Assembly: GCF_016411825.1 (NCBI RefSeq)
Contig: NZ_JAEKMH010000001.1
Coordinates: 868,001-932,000 of the forward strand
Length of the DNA: 64,000 bases
Reading direction: 5' to 3'
Source of the DNA: Devosia sediminis
Lineage (GTDB): Bacteria; Pseudomonadota; Alphaproteobacteria; Rhizobiales; Devosiaceae
The first letter of the stretch is position 1. Each line of letters opens with the position of its first letter. Of the stretch, positions 1-8,525 are shown in pieces. The notes below the pieces were generated by a model. The model saw only the letters and a program-made list of their open reading frames with translations, made no database searches and was not told where the DNA came from. A program made the position numbers and the translations under genes.

Positions 1-116
1 AATGGGACGAAGAGCTGCATTTCGCCATCCTCGACCGCGAATGGCGTCCGAGCACCAAGGTGGTGGATTTCCGTCCCCGCAGCGCCGCGCCCGATTTGCC
101 CCGCGCCGCCATTTGA
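1..116 (+). CDS. C-terminal end of an unidentified protein (partial)
   Basis: An open frame runs in from the left edge (first full codon at base 3) and ends at a TGA at 114-116. Only 37 residues are visible, ending in a proline/arginine/alanine-rich tail. The visible part (beginning WDEELHFAIL) looks like the end of a folded domain followed by a short tail. I do not recognise the family. The next gene begins 37 bases downstream on the same strand, so the two may be co-transcribed. Confidence 0.5.
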   Translation, partial: WDEELHFAILDREWRPSTKVVDFRPRSAAPDLPRAAI

Positions 117-153
117 GCTATGCCGCCGCGGTTCTCGCAAAGGATCGCGGCAC

Positions 154-966
154 ATGGCAGGCACCGACAGTTCACAACCCATATCGCTGGCGCCCACGCC
201 GGCGATCATTCTTTGTGAGCCCCAACTGGGTGAGAATATCGGCTCGGCTGCGCGTGCCATGGCCAATTTTGGCCTCTGGGACCTGCGGCTCGTCCGCCCG
301 CGCGATGGCTGGCCCAACGAAAAGGCCGTCGCTGCGGCCTCCCGTGCCGATCATGTGCTCGAGCGCGTCCGGGTCTTCGAAACGCTGGAGCAGGCGATCA
401 GCGACCTGACGCTGGTCTACGCCACCACGGCTCGATCGCGCGACATGCAGAAGGAAGTTCTCGGACCCGAGGAAGCCTCGCTCAACATGGCTGGCCATAT
501 CGAAGGCGGGCAGAAGGCAGGGCTTCTCTTCGGGCGCGAGCGCTGGGGCCTGCTCAATGACGAAGTCGCGCTGTCCGACGCCATCGTTACCCTGCCGGTC
601 GAAGCCGCCTTCGCTTCGCTCAACATCGCCCAGGCCGTGCTGCTGATGTCCTACGAGTGGCGCCGCAGCAGCGAAGCGGGCCGGGCGCTGCCCTTTTCCG
701 ACGGGCTCGACGAAGCCGCGCCGCGCGCTGAGCTGGTGGGTCTTTTCGAGCATCTCGAAGCCGTGCTCGACCAGTCCGGCTTCTTCACGACGCCCGACAA
801 GAAGCCCAGCATGGTCAACAACCTGCGCACGGCGCTCACCCGCGGCCGCTTTACGTCGCAGGAAATCCGTACGCTGCGCGGCGTCATTTCCTCCATCGAC
901 CGCCGCCACGAGCGGCCCAATCCCAACCGGATGAAGAAGGCGGAGGATCCGAAGGGCGAGGAATAG
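154..966 (+). CDS. trmJ: TrmJ-type tRNA/rRNA 2'-O-methyltransferase (SpoU family)
   Basis: A 270-aa SPOUT methyltransferase that would transfer a methyl group from SAM to a ribose 2'-OH; TrmJ modifies tRNA position 32. The three SpoU motifs are visible in order: an N-terminal NIGSAARAM motif (about residues 27-35), FGRERWGL in the middle, and LPVEAAFASLNIAQAV, which forms the trefoil-knot cofactor site. The C-terminal extension of about 90 residues fits TrmJ rather than the shorter TrmL. The ATG at 154 has an AAAGGA element upstream. The closest alternative is another TrmH-family RNA methyltransferase; the class assignment is firm, the exact substrate is inferred. Confidence 0.88.
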   Translation: MAGTDSSQPISLAPTPAIILCEPQLGENIGSAARAMANFGLWDLRLVRPRDGWPNEKAVAAASRADHVLERVRVFETLEQAISDLTLVYATTARSRDMQKEVLGPEEASLNMAGHIEGGQKAGLLFGRERWGLLNDEVALSDAIVTLPVEAAFASLNIAQAVLLMSYEWRRSSEAGRALPFSDGLDEAAPRAELVGLFEHLEAVLDQSGFFTTPDKKPSMVNNLRTALTRGRFTSQEIRTLRGVISSIDRRHERPNPNRMKKAEDPKGEE

Positions 967-983
967 GCCACACCCTCCGTGCC

Positions 984-1057
984 GTCCTCGGGCTTGACCC
1001 GAGGACCACTCTCCACCTGCGCGGGTCTCGAATGGCCCTCGGATCAAGTCCGAGGGC
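984..1057. repeat. Two REP-like intergenic palindromes
   Basis: Two inverted repeats lie between the methyltransferase and the MFS gene. At 984-1006 the arms are GTCCTCGGG and CCCGAGGAC with loop CTTGA; at 1035-1057 the arms are GCCCTCGGA and TCCGAGGGC with loop TCAAG. The same loop (or its complement) and related arms recur at 6.9-7.0, 7.9-8.15 and 17.2 kb, so these belong to a dispersed family. There is no T-run, so they are not classical intrinsic terminators. Confidence 0.75.
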
Positions 1058-1157
1058 GGCTCGGTGTGCTTGGAGGCGACGAAAAGGTGTTCACCGAGCG
1101 GTTTCGGCGTTATCGGCTTTGACGTAGCTGCGACAAACTGTCATTCCCATCGCCATC

Positions 1158-2450
1158 ATGAGCGCACACGCCCCCACCGAGCCGAACAAGCTCGCCTTCA
1201 CCTATGTCGGTTTCCGCTTTTTCTGGCTGACGACGCTGCTGGTCAGCTTCGCGGTGCAGATCATGTCGGTCTCCATCGCCTACAAGATCTATGAAGTGAC
1301 GCGCGAGCCTCTGCTGGTGGGCATAGTGGGGCTCTGCCTGTTCCTGCCCGCGCTCCTCCTCATCCTAGTGACTGGCCTCACGGCCGATCGGTTCAACCGG
1401 CGCGGCATCATGGCCATCTGCCTGACGGTCGAGCTGCTCTGCGCGATAGGCTTCCTGCTGTTCACCGAGGTTGAAGCGCATGAAGTCTGGCCGCTGTTCG
1501 TGATCCTCATCATCCTGGGCATTGCCCGGGCCTTCTGGGGGCCGGCGGCGCAGTCGCTGGCGCCCAATCTGGTGCCAGCAGAAGCGCTCAGCAACGCCAT
1601 CACGGTCAATGCCACGGCCTGGCAAATCGCCTCGATTGCCGGCCCGGCGGTGGGCGGGGTGCTCTACAGCTTCGCCGCACCCGTGCCCTTTGCCACCGGC
1701 GCACTGCTGCTCTGCTGCGCCGTGGTCAGTGTCCTGCTGATCCCCAAGCCGCCGCAGCGCCAGTCGCACCAGTCCACCAGCATGGAGACGCTGCTGGGCG
1801 GCTTCCGCTACATCTTTTCCAATAAGGTAGTCCTGGGCGCCATCTCGCTCGACATGTTCGCCGTGCTCATGGGCGGCGCCGTGGCCATGCTGCCGATCTA
1901 TGCCACCGACATCCTCCATGGCGGCTCGATCGCCAATGGTCTACTGCGCGCCGCGCCGGGCATAGGTGCCATCGCCATGGCGCTTTTCCTCACCCGCTTC
2001 CCCATCCGCAACTTTGCCGGGCGGATCCTGTTCGTCTTCGTCGCCCTGTTCGGTGCCTTCACCGTGGTCTTCGGCTTTTCCACCTCGATCTGGCTGTCCA
2101 TCGTGGCGCTGGCTCTGGTCGGCGCATCCGACATGGTCAGCGTCACCATTCGCGAGACCATCATGCAGCTCTGGACCCCCGAGGAGGTGCGCGGCCGCGT
2201 CAATGCCGTCAATTCGGTGTTTATCGGCGCGTCCAACGAGCTGGGTGAATTCCGCGCGGGCACGGTGGCCCACTTCATCGGCCCGGTTGCCGCCGTGGTC
2301 ATCGGCGGCTTCGGCGCCATGGCGGTGGCTGGTATCTGGAGCGTGCTGTTCCCCGGTCTGCGGGAGCAGCGCTCGCTCGACCACAAGATGGTCGCCGATG
2401 GAACCGCGGAAAAGCTCGACGAAACGCCGGATCAGCCGTCTCGCGCTTGA
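1158..2450 (+). CDS. MFS transporter (MFS_3 / EntS-like exporter family)
   Basis: A 430-aa integral membrane protein with about twelve hydrophobic helices and a long, hydrophilic C-terminal tail. The loop between helices 2 and 3 reads GLTADRFNRRGIM, the classical MFS A-motif position (G-x-x-x-D-R-x-x-R-R). The overall pattern (short cytoplasmic N-terminus followed by FTYVGFRFFW) matches the MFS_3 group that contains enterobactin exporter EntS and macrolide exporters. The substrate cannot be deduced. It stands alone between the palindromic repeats and rpsD. Confidence 0.85.
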   Translation: MSAHAPTEPNKLAFTYVGFRFFWLTTLLVSFAVQIMSVSIAYKIYEVTREPLLVGIVGLCLFLPALLLILVTGLTADRFNRRGIMAICLTVELLCAIGFLLFTEVEAHEVWPLFVILIILGIARAFWGPAAQSLAPNLVPAEALSNAITVNATAWQIASIAGPAVGGVLYSFAAPVPFATGALLLCCAVVSVLLIPKPPQRQSHQSTSMETLLGGFRYIFSNKVVLGAISLDMFAVLMGGAVAMLPIYATDILHGGSIANGLLRAAPGIGAIAMALFLTRFPIRNFAGRILFVFVALFGAFTVVFGFSTSIWLSIVALALVGASDMVSVTIRETIMQLWTPEEVRGRVNAVNSVFIGASNELGEFRAGTVAHFIGPVAAVVIGGFGAMAVAGIWSVLFPGLREQRSLDHKMVADGTAEKLDETPDQPSRA

Positions 2451-2540
2451 CTTGCGGGTGGGACGCCTCTATGACGCGCCCACCTATTCCGGCCTTCGGG
2501 CCCATAGGCGCACCCGGGATTCTCTGTTGGGAGTCTGTCG

Positions 2541-2558
2541 GCCCTTTGCAAGAAGGGC
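2541..2558 (+). promoter_or_regulatory. Hairpin in the rpsD 5' leader
   Basis: The arms GCCCTT and AAGGGC with a 6-nt loop lie about 43 bases upstream of the rpsD start codon, inside a 150-base leader. S4 is a known translational autoregulator in other bacteria, so a leader structure is plausible here, but nothing beyond the short inverted repeat supports it. Confidence 0.25.
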
Positions 2559-2600
2559 AGAGGAGGGCGCGATCCATTCAACGTTTGAGAAGGATACGCG

Positions 2601-3218
2601 ATGTCGAAGCGTCATTCCGTAAAGTACAAGATTGACCGCCGCCTTGGCGAAAACATCTGGGGCCGTCCGAAGTCCCCGCTGAACGCCCGTGCCTACGGCC
2701 CCGGCCAGCATGGCCAGCGCCGCAAGGGCAAGCTGTCGGACTATGGTCTGCAGCTGCGCGCCAAGCAGAAGCTCAAGGGCTACTACGGCTCGGTCACCGA
2801 GAAGGCCTTCAAGCGCCTCTACACCGAAGCTGCCCGCGTCAAGGGCGACACCGGCGAGAACCTGATCGGCCTGCTCGAGTCGCGTCTGGACGCGATCGTC
2901 TACCGCGCCAAGTTCGTCCCGACCGTGTTCGCTGCCCGCCAGTTCGTGTCCCACGGCCACGTCCTGGTCAACGGCAAGCGCGTCAACATTCCGTCCTACC
3001 AGGTCAAGGTCGGCGACAAGATCGAAGTGCGCGAGCGCTCCAAGCAGCTCACCGTCGTGCTCGAAGCCGTCCAGCTCGCAGAGCGTGACGTGCCGGACTA
3101 TGTCGAAGTCGACCACAACAAGATGACCGCGACCTATGTCCGCGTCCCGGCCCTGTCGGACGTGCCGTACCCGGTCCAGATGGAACCGAACCTGGTCGTC
3201 GAATTCTACTCGCGTTAA
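2601..3218 (+). CDS. rpsD: 30S ribosomal protein S4
   Basis: A 205-aa protein that binds the 16S rRNA 5' domain and nucleates 30S assembly. It begins [20 protein letters not shown] as in rhizobial S4. The S4 RNA-binding domain spans about residues 95-155, with the signature [14 protein letters not shown] and [20 protein letters not shown]. The length is normal for the alphaproteobacterial form. An AAGGA ribosome-binding site precedes the ATG. As in other alphaproteobacteria, the gene stands alone, away from the alpha operon, and is closed by a strong terminator. Confidence 0.98.
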   Translation: MSKRHSVKYKIDRRLGENIWGRPKSPLNARAYGPGQHGQRRKGKLSDYGLQLRAKQKLKGYYGSVTEKAFKRLYTEAARVKGDTGENLIGLLESRLDAIVYRAKFVPTVFAARQFVSHGHVLVNGKRVNIPSYQVKVGDKIEVRERSKQLTVVLEAVQLAERDVPDYVEVDHNKMTATYVRVPALSDVPYPVQMEPNLVVEFYSR

Positions 3219-3246
3219 TCGCGACGTCAGACCATCGAATTTGGAA

Positions 3247-3278
3247 GGGCCGCTCCCCGGAGCGGCCCTTTCGCTTTT
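3247..3278 (+). terminator. Rho-independent terminator of rpsD
   Basis: A GC-rich stem (GGGCCGCTCC pairing with GGAGCGGCCC, tight CC/GG turn) starts 28 bases after the rpsD stop and is followed by TTTCGCTTTT. It also sits directly beyond the end of the convergent exchanger gene. Confidence 0.9.
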
Positions 3279-4289
3279 CTACGGCGTGGCAACCAGGGTC
3301 AGCCCGACCATGCCCAGTGCGTAAAAGCCGACCAGCGCCAGCGAATCCGCTCCCACGCCGAACCTCTTGTTCTGCGGTTTCAGCACTGCGCCGATGGTGA
3401 CGACGGCGGTCAGCACCATGGCGAGGGCTGCAAGATAGATGTCGGCCGGCTCGGCTCCCGGCAACGCGGCCTGTCCCGAGATCAGCGCGGCCAGCAGGAA
3501 GAGGACGGGCAGGAAGGCATTTCCGCCGATGATGTCGCTGACCGCCATCGCATAGCGGCGCCGGGCGATGGCGCGCAGGCCGGTCGACAGCTCCGGCAGG
3601 GCCGTGGCCGCAGCGAGGAAAGTTGCGCCAAACAGTACACCGTCCATGCCCAATTCGTCGGCAATGGCATCGCCGGAGCGTTCGAGAATCACGCCGGCCA
3701 CAAGAGTGGCAATGGCCGCAAGGGCGAACACCAGCATCGGCCGTTTCGTGCCCTGCTCGCGCTCGGGTGCCGGTGCTGTCGTGGCAGTCCTGGGGCTCTC
3801 GCGCTCAGTCCGGGCAATCAGGACAAGGCATGCCAGCCAGAGCAGCAGCAACATGATGGGGCCGGGCGACAGGTGACCGGCGGAACGATCGGGATCGAGT
3901 TGCGTGCTCATGACGCAGGTTGCCAGGATCATCACCACGAAGTTGGCCTGCACCAGGTTGGCCTTGTTGCCCGCGAGCGTGGACAGCGGCCGCTTTTCCC
4001 GAGCGGCAAGGTCGAACACCGCGAGCAGCACGGTCTGGATGGCGATACCACCCAGGATATTGCCGACGATCACGTCCAGGTTGCCGGCGAGGCTGGCACT
4101 GACAGTGATCGCCACCTCAGGCAGGTTGGTGACGATGGCAAGCAGAATAGCGCCGCCCAGCGCTTGGCCGAGCCCGAAGCGTTGGTCGATGGCATCGGTC
4201 GCGTCCACGAGCTTGACACCCGCGACCCAGATGACGGCGGCCGATACGACGAAGACGAGCACTGCAATCGGCAAGGGAAAGTCGAACAC
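3279..4289 (-). CDS. Sodium/calcium exchanger-family membrane protein (CaCA)
   Basis: A 336-aa polytopic membrane protein made of two homologous halves. Each half carries a CaCA alpha-repeat: IVTNLPEVAITVSASL followed by VGNILGGIAIQT in the first, and ATFLAAATALPELSTGL followed by SDIIGGNAFLPV in the second. The acidic residues in the two PE motifs are the cation-binding residues in this family. Function is probably electrogenic exchange of Ca2+ or another cation for Na+ or H+. The loop between halves is short and charged. It converges on rpsD; regulation is not apparent. Confidence 0.82.
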   Translation of the reverse strand: MFDFPLPIAVLVFVVSAAVIWVAGVKLVDATDAIDQRFGLGQALGGAILLAIVTNLPEVAITVSASLAGNLDVIVGNILGGIAIQTVLLAVFDLAAREKRPLSTLAGNKANLVQANFVVMILATCVMSTQLDPDRSAGHLSPGPIMLLLLWLACLVLIARTERESPRTATTAPAPEREQGTKRPMLVFALAAIATLVAGVILERSGDAIADELGMDGVLFGATFLAAATALPELSTGLRAIARRRYAMAVSDIIGGNAFLPVLFLLAALISGQAALPGAEPADIYLAALAMVLTAVVTIGAVLKPQNKRFGVGADSLALVGFYALGMVGLTLVATP

Positions 4290-4464
4290 GATCAGCTCCC
4301 GGCGACGGATGCGGAAAGGATCATGATCCCTGTGCTTTTCGCAAGACCTCCACCCAGCCTGCCCTCAGCAGGTGATGAGTGCATCGAGTTCGTCGCAGCA
4401 CGTCCGGTAAACCCGGTCGGTCCCTTCCCCTCCTCAGGGGAAGGTTAGCGCGCGGTTTCCGTGC

Positions 4465-4492
4465 AGTAAAAAGGCCGCCCGAAGGCGGCCTT
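4465..4492 (-). terminator. Terminator downstream of the BacA/SbmA gene
   Basis: The inverted repeat AAGGCCGCC/GGCGGCCTT (loop CGAA on the + strand) lies ten bases beyond the stop codon and, read on the minus strand, is followed by TTTTTA. It is placed and oriented to end the bacA-like transcript. Confidence 0.85.
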
Positions 4493-4502
4493 CGACTTGG
4501 GA

Positions 4503-5819
4503 TCAAAGCCCCGCCGGCACGCCTTCCTTGCCACCGTCCCTGTCGGTCGGCAGCGGCTCGAATTCGGCATCCGTGGCGAGGTATCGCGGATCGTCATAGT
4601 CGACGCCGGAGATCGCGCCCGGCGGAATGTTGGCCTCGAAGGTACGCAGGCGCTTGTAGACCGAGATCAGCGAGATGATCGTGGTCCAGCTATTGGCCAG
4701 GAACCGGAACGAGCTGTCGACCTGGTCGAAGGCGTTGCTCACCTGCTGGAACAGGCCGAAAGTCAGCGCGCCGGCCGCGATCGAGGGCGACATGGCGATC
4801 AGCGGCACGAAGTTGGCGCCTTGCAGGTACACGTAGCGGGCCACATTGAAATAGAGGTAGTGCCCGTAAAGCCTGAAGTAGTTGCGCTGCACGCCGAGGA
4901 AGAATTCCTTGGTGCTCAGCGGGCGGGCGCGGTCATGGTGATCTTCGCCATAGACCAGTTCCTTTCGGAACGCTGCTTCTACGCGCTGGTTCTGGAATTC
5001 GAGGCCCGGAAGCTTGAAGCCCACCAGACCAAGCAGGATGGTACCGGCAGAGGCCGACACCAAAGCCACCCAGACGAGGCTGCCGTTCACCGGACCGACG
5101 ATGGGCAATTCGGTGATGTTCGCTGAAAGCTCCCAGAGCAGCGGCAAAAACACCAGCAGCGTCATGATCGAGCCCACGAACGAAACGGCAAGGCCCTCGA
5201 CGATGTTGGCGAAGCGCTGGGCATCTTCCTGGATACGCTGGGAGGCGCCCTCGACGCCGCGCACCTTCGGCCAGTGGCTCATGTAGAAGAAGGTCATCGC
5301 GCGGCGCCAGCGGAAGAGGTAGTGCGCGATAAAGAAGGCGTTGAGCACCAGGATGGCGATGCGAGGCAGCAGCACATAGAGCACCGTGGAAAGCTCGCCA
5401 TAGATCGTGTCGAGCGACACGCTGCCCGGTGTGGTCAGGGCGCCCTGGAACATGTTGTAGAATTCGCCGTACCAGGCGTTCATCCAGGCGCTGGCCTGCA
5501 CGTCGAAGAAAACGACCTCGACTATGGTGACGGTGCCGACCACGCTCCACCAGTACCAGCGCCGGTTGTCACCGAGCCAGTACCAGGGGATGCAGAAGAG
5601 GTATCCGGCCATCAGCACATATTGGTAGAGCCACACCTTGTCGGCGGTCAGGAAGACATCGGGGTTGGCCTCCGTGGGCACCTGCGCCAGCCATGGCGCC
5701 AGGCTGATGACGTTCGACAGTTGTGGGCCCACCGTGAACCAGATGATCATGGCCAGCACGGTCCAGGCGAGAGCCGCGGTGAAGAAGAGCCGTGGATTGG
5801 GGAAGAATGAGCGGAACAC
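4503..5819 (-). CDS. SbmA/BacA family peptide transporter
   Basis: A 438-aa inner-membrane protein of the SbmA/BacA family, which imports proline-rich and other antimicrobial peptides with the proton-motive force and affects very-long-chain fatty acids in rhizobial lipid A. Several transmembrane segments occur in the N-terminal two thirds, with family-typical stretches such as FFDVQASAWMNAWYGEFY and SHWPKVRGVEGASQRIQED. No ATP-binding domain is present, which separates it from the BclA/Rv1819c ABC version. It is monocistronic. The nearest alternative is the related YddA-like fusion, excluded by length. Confidence 0.85.
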   Translation of the reverse strand: MFRSFFPNPRLFFTAALAWTVLAMIIWFTVGPQLSNVISLAPWLAQVPTEANPDVFLTADKVWLYQYVLMAGYLFCIPWYWLGDNRRWYWWSVVGTVTIVEVVFFDVQASAWMNAWYGEFYNMFQGALTTPGSVSLDTIYGELSTVLYVLLPRIAILVLNAFFIAHYLFRWRRAMTFFYMSHWPKVRGVEGASQRIQEDAQRFANIVEGLAVSFVGSIMTLLVFLPLLWELSANITELPIVGPVNGSLVWVALVSASAGTILLGLVGFKLPGLEFQNQRVEAAFRKELVYGEDHHDRARPLSTKEFFLGVQRNYFRLYGHYLYFNVARYVYLQGANFVPLIAMSPSIAAGALTFGLFQQVSNAFDQVDSSFRFLANSWTTIISLISVYKRLRTFEANIPPGAISGVDYDDPRYLATDAEFEPLPTDRDGGKEGVPAGL

Positions 5820-6028
5820 CGGGAGACTCCAAGGTGTCGTGATGATGCGTCATCTAACTGTGACAAACGGCTTAAAACAAGGACGCGAAGTTAAGCTTTG
5901 GTAAGGTTGAAGCCGGTCCGGGCGAACAAATTTTGCCTTCCCGGCGCCTCACAAGAAATCATGACCGACTTTCCATCGCGATGCTCAGGCGCTATCAGCT
6001 ACGCAGCCCTGCCAATGAGAGTTTCGCC

Positions 6029-6904
6029 ATGACCGCGGTGATGGAAGCGCCAGCCACCCAGGACGAGGATGCCGAAACCGGCGCCCATCCGATCTTTGCC
6101 CATGCGCCGCGCTCCGTGGAGTTCAACAAGCTTCGCAAGCGCCTGATCCGCAATGTGCGCGAGGCGCTCGACAAGTTCGGCATGGTTCGGCCGGGCGAGA
6201 AGTGGCTGATCGCCCTTTCGGGTGGCAAGGACTCCTACGGGCTGCTGGCTTTGCTGCTCGACCTCAAATGGCGCGGCCTCCTGCCGGTCGAGCTCCTGGC
6301 CTGCAATCTTGATCAGGGCCAGCCCAACTTTCCCAAGCATATCCTGCCCGAATTCCTGACCGGGCTCGGCATCGCGCACCGCATCGAATACCAGGACACT
6401 TATTCCATCGTCACAGACAAGCTCCCGGCTGGCGCCACCTATTGCTCACTCTGCTCGCGCCTGCGCCGCGGCAATCTCTACCGCATAGCGCGGGAGGAGG
6501 GGTGTACGGCGCTGGTGCTCGGCCACCATCGCGACGACAGCCTCGAAACCTTCTTCATGAACCTCTTCCATGGTGGCAAGCTCGCAGCCATGCCGCCAAA
6601 ACTGGTCAATGACGAAGGCGATCTCGAAGTGTTGCGGCCCCTGATCTACTGCGCCGAGGAAGACTTGCAGCGCTTCTCCGACGCCATGGCCTTCCCGATC
6701 ATCCCTTGCGACCTCTGCGGCTCGCAGGATGGGCTGCAGCGCAACGTCACCAAGGCCATGCTTTCGGACATGGAAAGGGCCATGCCGGGCCGCAAGGACA
6801 TGATGATCCGCGCGCTTGGCAACATCAATCCGAGCCACATGCTCGATCCGCGTCTCTTCGATTTCGCCACGCTCCAGATCAGGCAGGCAACAACGGAAGA
6901 ATAA
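6029..6904 (+). CDS. ttcA: tRNA 2-thiocytidine(32) synthetase TtcA
   Basis: ATP-dependent, iron-sulfur-dependent thiolase that makes 2-thiocytidine at tRNA position 32. The PP-loop SGGKDS is near residue 64, the CSLCSR pair of cysteines binds the [4Fe-4S] cluster, and a second CDLC motif follows near residue 215. I chose the ATG at 6029 (291 aa) because the family begins shortly before the [13 protein letters not shown] segment. An in-frame ATG-less extension upstream to 5933 codes a non-conserved basic peptide. The gene ends just before a REP-like palindrome. Confidence 0.9.
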   Translation: MTAVMEAPATQDEDAETGAHPIFAHAPRSVEFNKLRKRLIRNVREALDKFGMVRPGEKWLIALSGGKDSYGLLALLLDLKWRGLLPVELLACNLDQGQPNFPKHILPEFLTGLGIAHRIEYQDTYSIVTDKLPAGATYCSLCSRLRRGNLYRIAREEGCTALVLGHHRDDSLETFFMNLFHGGKLAAMPPKLVNDEGDLEVLRPLIYCAEEDLQRFSDAMAFPIIPCDLCGSQDGLQRNVTKAMLSDMERAMPGRKDMMIRALGNINPSHMLDPRLFDFATLQIRQATTEE

Positions 6905-6910
6905 AGGTGG

Positions 6911-6991
6911 ACCACCGGGACAAGCCCGGTGGTGACGATGGAGGGAACTCGGTGCTCAGCCAATCGTAATTGCCCGGCTTATCCGGGCAAT
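6911..6991. repeat. Two REP-like palindromes downstream of ttcA
   Basis: At 6911-6933, arms ACCACCGGG and CCCGGTGGT flank the loop ACAAG. At 6969-6991, arms ATTGCCCGG and CCGGGCAAT flank CTTAT. These are two further variants of the dispersed family; the first class reappears at 8058-8080 and the second at 8130-8152, in the same order. Confidence 0.75.
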
Positions 6992-7038
6992 CCATCTATC
7001 ACTTGGCCGACCGCCCTCCCTCCGGAAAGGACTGACCC

Positions 7039-7851
7039 ATGAACGTCGATCGCCTCGCCGCCATCCTGAAACAGGCTGCCCAGGAGGAGATCATGCCGCG
7101 CTTCCGGCGGCTCGACGACGGGACCGTAAAAACCAAGTCCGGCGCCTTCGATCTCGTCACCGAAGCCGATGTCGGGGCCGAACGCGTCATCACGGCCGCC
7201 ATCAAGGCGCATCGGCCGGATTACCTCGTCATCGGCGAGGAGGCGGTAGCCGCCAATCCGAAACTGCTCGAGACGGGCCTCGAGGATCGAGTCGTGATTT
7301 ACGTCGATCCCGTTGATGGCACTGCTAATTTTGCCGGTGGCCTGCCGCTGTTCGCGGTCATGGCGGCGGTGGTCGAGAATGGCGAGACTGTTGCCGGGGT
7401 CATTTACGATCCGCTCGGCGACGACGTGGTGATGGCCGAACGCGGCTGCGGCGCCTTCCAGGTGTTTCCCGACGGCCGTATGACCCGCCAGAAGTTTGCC
7501 GATCCCGTGCCCCTCTCGGAAATGGGCGGTGTCGCCTCGACCTCCTTCCTGCCCTTCGAGCAGCGCCGCGCTGTGCTCGGCAATCTGGCCAAGGTGAAGA
7601 TGCTTGCTGGCTATCGCTGCGCCGGGCACGAATACCGCTATGCCGCCGGCGGCAATGTGCATTTCCTGATGTACAACAAGCTGATGCCCTGGGACCATGT
7701 CGGCGGCGCGCTGATCATGCGCGAATGCGGCGCCCATGTCGCCAAGTTCGACGGCTCGGAGTACCGGCCAGCCGATACATCGGGCGGCCTCCTGGTGGCG
7801 TCGAACAAGGACAGCTGGGACGAATTGCGGCGGGACGTTTTCACGGTCTGA
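7039..7851 (+). CDS. Inositol monophosphatase family protein
   Basis: A 270-aa Mg2+-dependent sugar-phosphate phosphatase. The three metal-site motifs are visible: GEEAV (about residue 70), YVDPVDGTANF (about 92-102) and WDHVGGALIMRECG (about 220). The length equals that of SuhB, inositol monophosphatase and histidinol-phosphatase HisN, and these cannot be told apart here. There are no pathway genes nearby. A GGAAAGG ribosome-binding site stands before the ATG. Palindromic repeats flank the gene on both sides. Confidence 0.88.
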   Translation: MNVDRLAAILKQAAQEEIMPRFRRLDDGTVKTKSGAFDLVTEADVGAERVITAAIKAHRPDYLVIGEEAVAANPKLLETGLEDRVVIYVDPVDGTANFAGGLPLFAVMAAVVENGETVAGVIYDPLGDDVVMAERGCGAFQVFPDGRMTRQKFADPVPLSEMGGVASTSFLPFEQRRAVLGNLAKVKMLAGYRCAGHEYRYAAGGNVHFLMYNKLMPWDHVGGALIMRECGAHVAKFDGSEYRPADTSGGLLVASNKDSWDELRRDVFTV

Positions 7852-7891
7852 GGGCACGTCTTGCGCGCGTTCCCTTAACAACCACCGTGCC

Positions 7892-8152
7892 GCCCTCGGA
7901 CTTGATCCGAGGGCAACTCGCAACCTTCGCGACCGCCTGGACTGGTCCTCGGGTCAAGCCCGAGGGCGGCATCGCGGTTGAGGCAAGGTCACCCACCCAC
8001 CAGACGTCACTCGTCGGGGCTGACCCGAGGGCTGTTCACCTGCCGACCCATCCATGGACCACCCGATCAAGTCGGGTGGTGACGATGGACAGAACGTCCA
8101 GGCTTTAAACCCAGTCCCTCCACACCGTCATTGCCCGGCTTGACCAGGCAAT
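7892..8152. repeat. Cluster of REP-like palindromes in a 383-base gene-free gap
   Basis: The gap 7852-8234 contains no convincing gene and is filled by palindromes. They are 7892-7914 (arms GCCCTCGGA/TCCGAGGGC, loop CTTGA), 7947-7965 (CCTCGGG/CCCGAGG, loop TCAAG), 8058-8080 (ACCACCCGA/TCGGGTGGT, loop TCAAG) and 8130-8152 (ATTGCC/GGCAAT around CGGCTTGACCA). A weaker copy lies near 8013. Every class seen elsewhere in the window is represented. Confidence 0.75.
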
Positions 8153-8234
8153 CCATACTTGAGCAGACGCAACACCGGACCTGTCGAAATTACGAATTTT
8201 CGTTCGTCGCCCAGGCATCAACAGGAATCAACAA

Positions 8235-8525
8235 ATGTCCTTCCAAGCCTATCTCGATGCCGTCGAGGCCAAGACCGGCAAAACTCCGCGCCAGATCGTC
8301 GAAGAGGCAAAAGCCAAAGGCTTCGACGACCCAAAGGTCAAGGCTGGCCCCATTCTAGACTGGCTCAAGACCGACTACGACCTTGGCAAGGGCCATGGCA
8401 TGGCGCTCGTCCATGTCATCAAGAAAGGCCCCGAGATCGACAGCAAGCATGTCGGCTCGACCGGCGTGCATCGCGACGAGAGCAATATGCTCTGGCTCGA
8501 TGGGGTCGCCACTAAGCCGCGCTGA
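8235..8525 (+). CDS. DUF4287 domain-containing protein
   Basis: A 96-aa cytoplasmic protein, begins MSFQAYLDAVEAKTGKTPRQ. It shows the DUF4287 layout: an N-terminal helical TGKTP motif, the AGPILDWLKTDYDLGKGHGMALVHVIKKG core, and a short tail. The function is unknown; members are often annotated near DNA-binding or stress proteins but no activity is established. A strong separate start is given by AGGAATCAACAA before the ATG. Its 3' end overlaps the convergent aminotransferase gene by 14 bases. Confidence 0.8.
   Translation: MSFQAYLDAVEAKTGKTPRQIVEEAKAKGFDDPKVKAGPILDWLKTDYDLGKGHGMALVHVIKKGPEIDSKHVGSTGVHRDESNMLWLDGVATKPR

Noticed and set aside
172..1047. Long minus-strand frame opposite the tRNA methyltransferase
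   Set aside because: Mirror of a conserved gene in high-GC DNA; no ribosome-binding site or recognisable domain.
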